A DNA stretch of 19,209 nucleotides from Halonatronomonas sp051745425. Its GTDB lineage: Bacteria > Bacillota > Halanaerobiia > Halanaerobiales > Halarsenatibacteraceae. The notes under the pieces are model-generated. The model saw nothing but the letters and a program-made list of their open reading frames with translations. It searched no databases and had not been told where the DNA came from. The stretch is from positions 1 through 19,209 of the forward strand of contig JBNJEB010000019.1 in NCBI GenBank assembly GCA_051745425.1, given 5' to 3'. This document shows positions 14,590-19,209 of this stretch, in pieces (position 1 is the first letter of the stretch; every line of letters starts with the position of its first letter). Both the position numbers and the translations under genes were made by a program.

Positions 14590-16715
14590 TGGCTGCCCGG
14601 AATCAGATTCTGGAATTTTTAGAAGAGGAGGCCAAAAGACCTCTCAATATAAATGAGTTGTTAAATGAATTTAATGTTTCTAAAAATCAGAAAAATCAAT
14701 TTGAAAAAGTTCTTAGTGAACTGGTTAAAACAGGAGATATCTACCAGAGTGATAGAGGTTATTACGGAATACCAGAGAAATTTAATCTTATAAAAGGCCG
14801 GGTCCAGAGTAATCCTAAAGGCTTTGCATTTTTAATACCTGAAGATCCATCAAAAGATGATATTTATATTTCCTCTGAAAACCTAAAGAGTGCCATGCAT
14901 AATGATAAGGTTTTAGTTAGACCTTTTAAGTCAGGTGGCGGCAAAAGAGATGAAGGTGAAGTTATTAAAATCCTCGATCGAGCCAATCAAACGATAGTTG
15001 GTGAGTTAGATCATTATGGTAAATATGGTTTTGTTATTCCTGATAATAAAAGGATTTTCACAGATATTTATATTCATCAGGGTAATTTTAAAGGCTCAAA
15101 CTCTGGCGATAAAGTTGTAGTTAAAATTATAAAATGGCCAAGGAAGAATAGAAATCCTGAAGGTAAGATAATTGAAAAGATAGGTAGCAAAGGTGATCCA
15201 GGAGTCGATCTGGAAGCAATGATTCGTCAGTTAGAGTTGCCTGGAGAATTCCCTCCTGATGTTATTGAACAGGCCAGGAATTTTTCAGATAAACTTTCTG
15301 AAAAAGAAATTTCAAAAAGAGAAGATTTAAGAGATATTCCCATGGTAACGATAGATGGAGATGATGCTAAAGACTTTGATGATGCTGTTTCAATAGAAAA
15401 ATTGAATGATAATAAGCTTCGTCTCGGTGTTCATATAGCTGATGTGAGTCATTATGTTAAAGAAGGGACTCCTCTGGATAATGAAGCTTATCGACGGGGT
15501 ACTAGTATCTATCTTGTTGATAGGGTAATACCGATGCTGCCTGAGAGGTTATCTAATAATCTCTGTAGTCTGCGGCCAAATGAAGATAAGTTTGCCGTTA
15601 CTGTATTTATTGATTATCAATTAGATCCCTTTGAATTAGTAGATCATGAGATTCATCGATCTGTTATCCGTTCAAATCATAGATTAACCTATGACCAGGT
15701 TAGAGAAATGCTGGAAAAAGATAATAAAAAACTTCAGGATAAGTATGCAGACTTTTATCCTAAGCTAAAATTAATGGAAGGTCTTCATAATAAATTAAGA
15801 GGTGGTAGAAGATTAAGGGGTACAATTGATTTTGATTTTCCTGAGGTAAAGGTTATTCTTGATGATGAAGGTAGTCCAGTTGATATTCAAAAAATGGAAC
15901 ACGGACTCCCTGAACAGATTATAGAAGAGTTTATGATTGCTGCCAATAGAGTTGTGGCAGAAGAAGTTTACTGGCGTGAAGAACCATTTATCTACAGGGT
16001 TCATGATAAACCTGATCCTGAAAAAATTAAAACTTTTAATGAATTTATCCATAATTTTGGATATCATTTAAAAGGTGGTAAAGATGGAGAGGTTCATCCT
16101 GGGGCCCTTCAAAAACTTCTCAAAAAAGTTGAAGGTACAGATGAAGAAAATTTAATAGAGACAATGCTTCTCCGTTCTATGAAAAAGGCAGTATATTCGC
16201 CTGTTAATATTGGTCACTTTGGGCTGTCTCTTGATTATTATTCCCATTTCACATCGCCAATTAGAAGGTATCCAGATTTAGTAGTTCATAGAATAATTAC
16301 AGAATTAATAACAGAAGGAAAATTTTCTGCCCATAGACGTCAGGAATTAGAAGAAGTATTGCCTGAAACTGCTGATCATTGTTCACTCCAGGAAAGAAGA
16401 GCTATGGAAGCTGAAAGGGACTCAGTTGATCTTAAAAAAGTAGAATATATGCAGCGCCATGTAGGTGAAGAATTTACCGGTATTATTAGTGGTATAACTA
16501 ATTTTGGGATGTTTGTTCAACTCAAGAATACTGTTGAGGGCTTAGTTCATGTTGAAAGTCTTGCTGATGATTATTATCATTATCGTGAAGATCAGCAGAT
16601 TTTAATTGGTGAACGGACCAAAAACATGTATAGATTAGGTGATGAAATAGAAGTTAAGCTAATTAAAGCTAATATCGATGAAAGACAGTTAGATTTTGAA
16701 GTAGTCAAAAAATGA
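14589..16715 (+). CDS. rnr: Ribonuclease R (RNB-family 3'-5' exoribonuclease)
   Basis: RNase R degrades structured RNA processively, including mRNA released by trans-translation. Its 708 residues comprise an N-terminal winged helix (1-62), cold-shock domain 1 (66-126), cold-shock domain 2 (135-198), the RNB catalytic domain (about 248-575) and S1 (625-704). The catalytic acids are visible in DGDDAKDFDDA (Asp256, 262, 264, 265), with YSHFTSPIRRYPDL at 551-564. It ends right after S1 (LDFEVVKK), so the long Lys-rich tail of many RNase R proteins is absent. It is followed by smpB and ssrA, the other trans-translation components. The ATG overlaps the preceding stop (TAATG). Confidence 0.97.
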   Translation: MAARNQILEFLEEEAKRPLNINELLNEFNVSKNQKNQFEKVLSELVKTGDIYQSDRGYYGIPEKFNLIKGRVQSNPKGFAFLIPEDPSKDDIYISSENLKSAMHNDKVLVRPFKSGGGKRDEGEVIKILDRANQTIVGELDHYGKYGFVIPDNKRIFTDIYIHQGNFKGSNSGDKVVVKIIKWPRKNRNPEGKIIEKIGSKGDPGVDLEAMIRQLELPGEFPPDVIEQARNFSDKLSEKEISKREDLRDIPMVTIDGDDAKDFDDAVSIEKLNDNKLRLGVHIADVSHYVKEGTPLDNEAYRRGTSIYLVDRVIPMLPERLSNNLCSLRPNEDKFAVTVFIDYQLDPFELVDHEIHRSVIRSNHRLTYDQVREMLEKDNKKLQDKYADFYPKLKLMEGLHNKLRGGRRLRGTIDFDFPEVKVILDDEGSPVDIQKMEHGLPEQIIEEFMIAANRVVAEEVYWREEPFIYRVHDKPDPEKIKTFNEFIHNFGYHLKGGKDGEVHPGALQKLLKKVEGTDEENLIETMLLRSMKKAVYSPVNIGHFGLSLDYYSHFTSPIRRYPDLVVHRIITELITEGKFSAHRRQELEEVLPETADHCSLQERRAMEAERDSVDLKKVEYMQRHVGEEFTGIISGITNFGMFVQLKNTVEGLVHVESLADDYYHYREDQQILIGERTKNMYRLGDEIEVKLIKANIDERQLDFEVVKK

Positions 16716-16743
16716 TGTAGAATAAAAGAGGAGGTGTTATCTT

Positions 16744-17223
16744 ATGTCTAAAAACAATAATGATGATATAACAATTATTGCCCGGAATAAAAAGGCCAGG
16801 CATGACTATCATATAGAAGAAACTTTTGAGGCAGGAATTAAATTAAAGGGTACTGAAATTAAATCTATTCGCCAGCGGAATGTCAATTTAAAAGATAGTT
16901 TTGCCCTGGTAGAAAATGGTGAAGTTTTTCTTTATAATATGCATATTAGCCCGTATAAACAGGGGAATAGGTATAACCATGATCCAGAAAGGGTAAGAAA
17001 ACTCCTCCTCCGTAAAAATGAGATCCAGAAATTAATTGGCTATACAAAACAGAAAGGCTATACACTAGTACCTTTATCAATCTATTTAAAGCGGAATTTA
17101 GCCAAAATAGAACTGGCATTAGCGAAAGGGAAAGATGTTAGAGATAAGCGGAGAGATATTGCTAAAAAGACTGCCAATCGGGAGATGGAAAAAGCTTTAA
17201 AATATCGAACTTATGAACAATAA
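16744..17223 (+). CDS. smpB: SmpB, tmRNA-binding protein
   Basis: SmpB binds the tRNA-like end of tmRNA and brings it to stalled ribosomes. This is a 159-residue OB-fold protein with the family motifs YHIEETFEAGIKLKGTEIKS, NLKDSFALVENGEVFLYNMH, ISPYKQGN, NHDPERVRKLLL and GYTLVPLSIYLK. The basic C-terminal tail (KRRDIAKKTANREMEKALK onward) is the segment that enters the mRNA channel. GAGGAGGTG precedes the ATG. Its target RNA is encoded 63 bases downstream. Confidence 0.98.
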   Translation: MSKNNNDDITIIARNKKARHDYHIEETFEAGIKLKGTEIKSIRQRNVNLKDSFALVENGEVFLYNMHISPYKQGNRYNHDPERVRKLLLRKNEIQKLIGYTKQKGYTLVPLSIYLKRNLAKIELALAKGKDVRDKRRDIAKKTANREMEKALKYRTYEQ

Positions 17224-17227
17224 ATAC

Positions 17228-17256
17228 TTGACAAGCAGGCGATTATCCTTTATAAT
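17228..17256 (+). promoter_or_regulatory. Consensus promoter for ssrA
   Basis: TTGACA (17228-17233) and TATAAT (17251-17256) are both perfect consensus, with the ideal 17-base spacer. Transcription would start near 17263, giving a ~24-base leader before the mature tmRNA 5' end, which RNase P would remove. Confidence 0.92.
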
Positions 17257-17286
17257 ATATATTGTAATTGAGGATTCTCCTATACA

Positions 17287-17647
17287 GGGGGTGTTCTGGT
17301 ATCGCCTGTATAGTGAGTTCTCTGATTGCGCTCCGGGGATACTCTTTCACCCGTAAAACACTGGGTAATAAAATTATCTGCAAACGATAATAATTACGCT
17401 TTAGCTGCTGCGTAAGCAGGCAGCTAACGCCCACTGCAGACGTGTCTGTCGTGTGTAACTGGGTGTCATAAAAAGCAGACTTACCTTACTCTGGCCGTCT
17501 GAAGGAGTAAGGGAAACTTGCCAGGCTTGGCCTGTTAGAATCCTGTCTACTGGAGGCTAACAGGTGAGACGAAAAAGTAGACTACGAGTGTAGATATCAG
17601 GGGACGAACTATGCAGTACGTGGGTTCGATTCCCACCACCTCCACCA
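17287..17647 (+). ncRNA. ssrA: tmRNA (one-piece transfer-messenger RNA)
   Basis: This 361-base RNA rescues stalled ribosomes and adds a degradation tag. The acceptor stem pairs GGGGGTG (17287-17293) with CACCTCC, followed by A and an encoded CCA ending at 17647. The T arm has the GGTTCGATTCC loop. The tag reading frame starts at GCA (17380) and reads ANDNNYALAAA, then TAA at 17413-17415. With the charged alanine the tag is AANDNNYALAAA, one alanine longer than the common ...YALAA. The stop codon lies in the loop of a hairpin (TTAGCTGCTGC with GCAGGCAGCTAA), as expected for helix 5. SmpB and RNase R are immediately upstream. Confidence 0.96.
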
Positions 17648-17683
17648 ATAAAAATTAATTTACTTTTTTTTATGAAATTTCGT

Positions 17684-17760
17684 ACGGGCATAGCTCAATT
17701 GGCTAGAGCACAAGACTCCAAATCTTGGTGTTGGGGGTTCAAGTCCTCCTGCCCGTGCCA
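17684..17760 (+). tRNA. trnW: tRNA-Trp (anticodon CCA)
   Basis: A complete 77-base cloverleaf. The acceptor ACGGGCA pairs with TGCCCGT. The D stem is GCTC/GAGC, the anticodon stem CAAGA/TCTTG with loop CTCCAAA (anticodon CCA), and the T stem GGGGG/CCTCC with loop TTCAAGT. CCA is encoded. It lies 36 bases after ssrA with no terminator hairpin between them, so it is probably made from the ssrA promoter and processed. Confidence 0.96.
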
Positions 17761-17790
17761 TTTTTATATCTATATACTGTTGATCTTTAA

Positions 17791-17817
17791 ACCACTTTTT
17801 AAAAGTGGCTTTTTTTA
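17791..17817 (+). terminator. Intrinsic terminator after ssrA-tRNA-Trp
   Basis: The stem CCACTTT (17792-17798) pairs with AAAGTGG (17802-17808), with loop TTA, followed by C and T7. It would end the ssrA-tRNA transcript. Confidence 0.88.
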
Positions 17818-17845
17818 TTTATAAAGTTATATAAGGTTTTGTGAT

Positions 17846-17855
17846 CCAGGCCTGG
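17846..17855. repeat. Perfect 10-base palindrome upstream of the DUF296 gene
   Basis: CCAGGCCTGG reads the same on both strands and lies 44 bases before the DUF296 gene start, in an otherwise A/T-rich leader. It could be a protein-binding site. No promoter boxes around it are convincing. Confidence 0.35.
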
Positions 17856-17899
17856 TTAAGTAGTCATGATAAAAAAACTAATTTAGGGAGGCAATTTCA

Positions 17900-18346
17900 A
17901 TGAAATACACTCAGGCTGAAAAAGGTAGAATATTTATTAGCAGATTAGAGGATGGAGATAAGATTCCTGATGATATCGAAGATCTGGCAAAGAAGGAGAA
18001 TATTTCTTCAGCTGTTGTTTTCTTTTTAGGTGGAGCTGATAAAAATAGTAAAGTTGTTGTTGGCCCTGAAGAAAGTTTAGGTAAAGAAATAAAGCCAGTA
18101 ATTTCTAAACTTGAAGGTATTAGTGAGGCAGCAGGTATCGGAACAATATTCCCTGATGAACAAGGTAGCCCTAAACTTCATCTTCATGCTGCTTTTGGAC
18201 ATAAGGATAAAACTATAACTGGTTGTACAAGAGAAGGGATAACAACCTGGCTAATTGGAGAGGTAATAATAATGGAACTGATTAATCATAATTCTTTTAG
18301 AAAGTTAGATTTAGAAAGAGATTTAGAGTTATTAAAGATAGATTAA
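17900..18346 (+). CDS. PPC/DUF296-domain protein
   Basis: This is a 148-residue stand-alone PPC (plants and prokaryotes conserved, DUF296) domain. Its start (RIFISRLEDGDKIPDDIEDLAKKENI, within residues 10-35) and core PKLHLHAAFG (91-100), with His94, His96 and His101, match the family. The histidines are a possible metal site. In plants the domain joins AT-hook DNA-binding proteins; in bacteria it occurs alone as a trimer and its function is not established. AGGGAGG precedes the ATG. It is transcribed separately from the tRNA, whose terminator lies upstream, and converges on the next gene. Confidence 0.85.
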   Translation: MKYTQAEKGRIFISRLEDGDKIPDDIEDLAKKENISSAVVFFLGGADKNSKVVVGPEESLGKEIKPVISKLEGISEAAGIGTIFPDEQGSPKLHLHAAFGHKDKTITGCTREGITTWLIGEVIIMELINHNSFRKLDLERDLELLKID

Positions 18347-18360
18347 TATATATTAAATTA

Positions 18361-18393
18361 TAATGACCTGGGAAATATTTGCCCAGGTCATTA
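18361..18393. terminator. Hairpin between convergent genes
   Basis: A perfect 12-base-pair stem (18361-18372 with 18382-18393) with a 9-base loop lies between the stops of the DUF296 gene and the convergent exported-protein gene. Neither strand has a strict T-run after it, only A/T-rich sequence. It probably protects or ends both transcripts, but it is not a textbook intrinsic terminator. Confidence 0.6.
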
Positions 18394-18404
18394 GCTAAAA
18401 CATA

Positions 18405-19076
18405 TTATCTTAATTCAATATTATTAACATTAAAACTATACTCAATGCCAGCTTGATAATAATCATAACCAATTAATAAAAGCATATCCTTAAATTCTGC
18501 CATTCTTAGAAAACTTGAATCAAAATCATCTATATTAGCCAGTTCTAGCTCATAAATTTCTAGCTCAAGACCTCCGATAGTTTCAGTATATATTTCTATA
18601 TTTTTAACATTCTCTTCATCAAGTTTTTCCATATCTTCCTGATTAAAAAATGAGAAGGGAAGAAATACAAATTCCAGCATATCACTTGCAAATATTCCAG
18701 CCATTTCAGTAGGGAGTTCTTCACCGCCCATTTCAAGCTTTATGATTTCTCCATCAGCCAGCCAGAAATTCATCTGATTTTCTTCTGTTTCACCATCAGG
18801 AATAATACTAGCTTTATCAGCTTCAATATTATTTACAACTTCAACTCCCAAAAATTCATATTCAATTGAATTTTCATCAATTGTTCCTGCCTCATCCCTG
18901 ATCATTGTGTATTCCAGTTTCGAAAAATTACTTATCAGTTGACTTAATTCTTTTGGAGTTTCCATTAGATGTAAGGGCAGGTCATCTAAAGTTACAGCCT
19001 GAACAGTAATTACCAGAGTAAGAATCAAAGCCATTATAATTATAAAACTGCCTGGTTTTAGCTTCGATTTTTTCAA
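18405..19076 (-). CDS. Exported protein of unknown function
   Basis: I do not recognise a family. The frame opens at an ATG at 19091, but the only good ribosome sites (GGAGGTGGAGG, 19089-19079) lie after it, so the TTG at 19076 is preferred. That gives 223 residues beginning KKSKLK, then a hydrophobic stretch (about 10-25) and VQA followed by VTLDD, a standard signal-peptidase I site near residue 27. There is no lipobox cysteine. The mature part is acidic and alternates short polar and hydrophobic stretches, suggesting a beta-rich extracytoplasmic domain. A LolA-like carrier fold is conceivable, but no motif supports it. It converges with the DUF296 gene and appears monocistronic. Confidence 0.72.
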   Translation of the reverse strand: MKKSKLKPGSFIIIMALILTLVITVQAVTLDDLPLHLMETPKELSQLISNFSKLEYTMIRDEAGTIDENSIEYEFLGVEVVNNIEADKASIIPDGETEENQMNFWLADGEIIKLEMGGEELPTEMAGIFASDMLEFVFLPFSFFNQEDMEKLDEENVKNIEIYTETIGGLELEIYELELANIDDFDSSFLRMAEFKDMLLLIGYDYYQAGIEYSFNVNNIELR

Positions 19077-19078
19077 TT

Positions 19079-19089
19079 CCTCCACCTCC
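19079..19089 (-). promoter_or_regulatory. Ribosome-binding site that fixes the exported-protein start
   Basis: A doubled GGAGG (GGAGGTGGAGG on the minus strand). The first copy is 8 bases before the TTG at 19076. The upstream ATG at 19091 has no ribosome site before it and overlaps this one. Confidence 0.65.
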
Positions 19090-19101
19090 ATAAATTAATT
19101 T

Positions 19102-19130
19102 ATAATATTATTATATAATAAAAATTGTAA
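19102..19130 (-). promoter_or_regulatory. Possible promoter of the exported-protein gene
   Basis: On the minus strand TTACAA (19130-19125) and TATTAT (19107-19102) are 17 bases apart. Transcription would start near 19095, leaving a short leader that just contains the ribosome site. The region is very A/T-rich, so chance matches are likely. No gene is visible from here to the window end. Confidence 0.35.
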
Positions 19131-19209
19131 GTTTAGAAACTTTTTTATTAAATAATTAAAGGATTTATCTTAGTCATATAGAATTCAGTAGCAGATAGCA
19201 ATAATAAAA

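Noticed and set aside
15813..16067. Minus-strand open frame antisense to rnr
   Set aside because: Inside the conserved RNB domain, with no independent coding signal.
17243..17434. Minus-strand open frame within ssrA
   Set aside because: It lies in the tmRNA gene and its promoter, with no ribosome site; the RNA structure explains the sequence.
17661..17671. T8 run between ssrA and tRNA-Trp as an ssrA terminator
   Set aside because: No stem precedes it apart from the tmRNA acceptor end itself; a clear terminator lies after the tRNA instead.
1..19209. CRISPR array, prophage or integrative element
   Set aside because: No regularly spaced repeats, integrase, transposase, phage structural genes or attachment-site duplications were seen. 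The tRNA-Trp 3' end is not duplicated in the window.

Overview
The window is a low-GC stretch of a Firmicutes/Clostridia-type chromosome. Gene content and order suggest an anaerobic, possibly halophilic lineage such as Halanaerobiales. That placement is my inference from four things: low GC, the WhiA-RpoN-CggR-glycolysis order, a Na+-type membrane pyrophosphatase, and a DnaD/DnaC-type primosome pair. No 16S gene or other taxonomic anchor is present. There is no transposase, integrase or CRISPR array, and nearly all of the window is core chromosome.

Layout, left to right. (1) The 3' end of whiA overlaps the start of rpoN (sigma-54) by one base (2-2025). (2) A promoter and a tandem-repeat CggR-type operator (2041-2148) lead into a complete lower-glycolysis operon: cggR, gap, pgk, tpiA, gpmI, eno (2186-9129). 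It converts triose phosphates to phosphoenolpyruvate under control of a sugar-phosphate-responsive repressor, has a conserved-looking hairpin between gap and pgk, and ends at a strong intrinsic terminator. (3) On the opposite strand (9175-11027) lies a three-gene cassette with its own promoter: a DnaD-domain protein, a DnaC/DnaI-like AAA+ helicase loader, and a small unknown protein. The first and last end in nearly the same peptide, LExxGW(N/D). (4) Divergent from it, secG and hppA follow, each with its own terminator. (5) An overlapping run follows: a hotdog thioesterase, an HD-domain hydrolase, rnr (RNase R) and smpB. (6) A consensus promoter then drives ssrA (tmRNA), followed by tRNA-Trp and a terminator. 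(7) Last come a PPC/DUF296 protein and, convergent with it, an exported protein of unknown function.

Functionally the window holds three modules. The glycolytic operon is self-regulated. The trans-translation module has all its parts adjacent: RNase R, SmpB and a tmRNA that encodes the tag (A)ANDNNYALAAA. The minus-strand cassette looks like a replicative-helicase loading module. It is the least conventional part of the window and the best candidate for something under-described.
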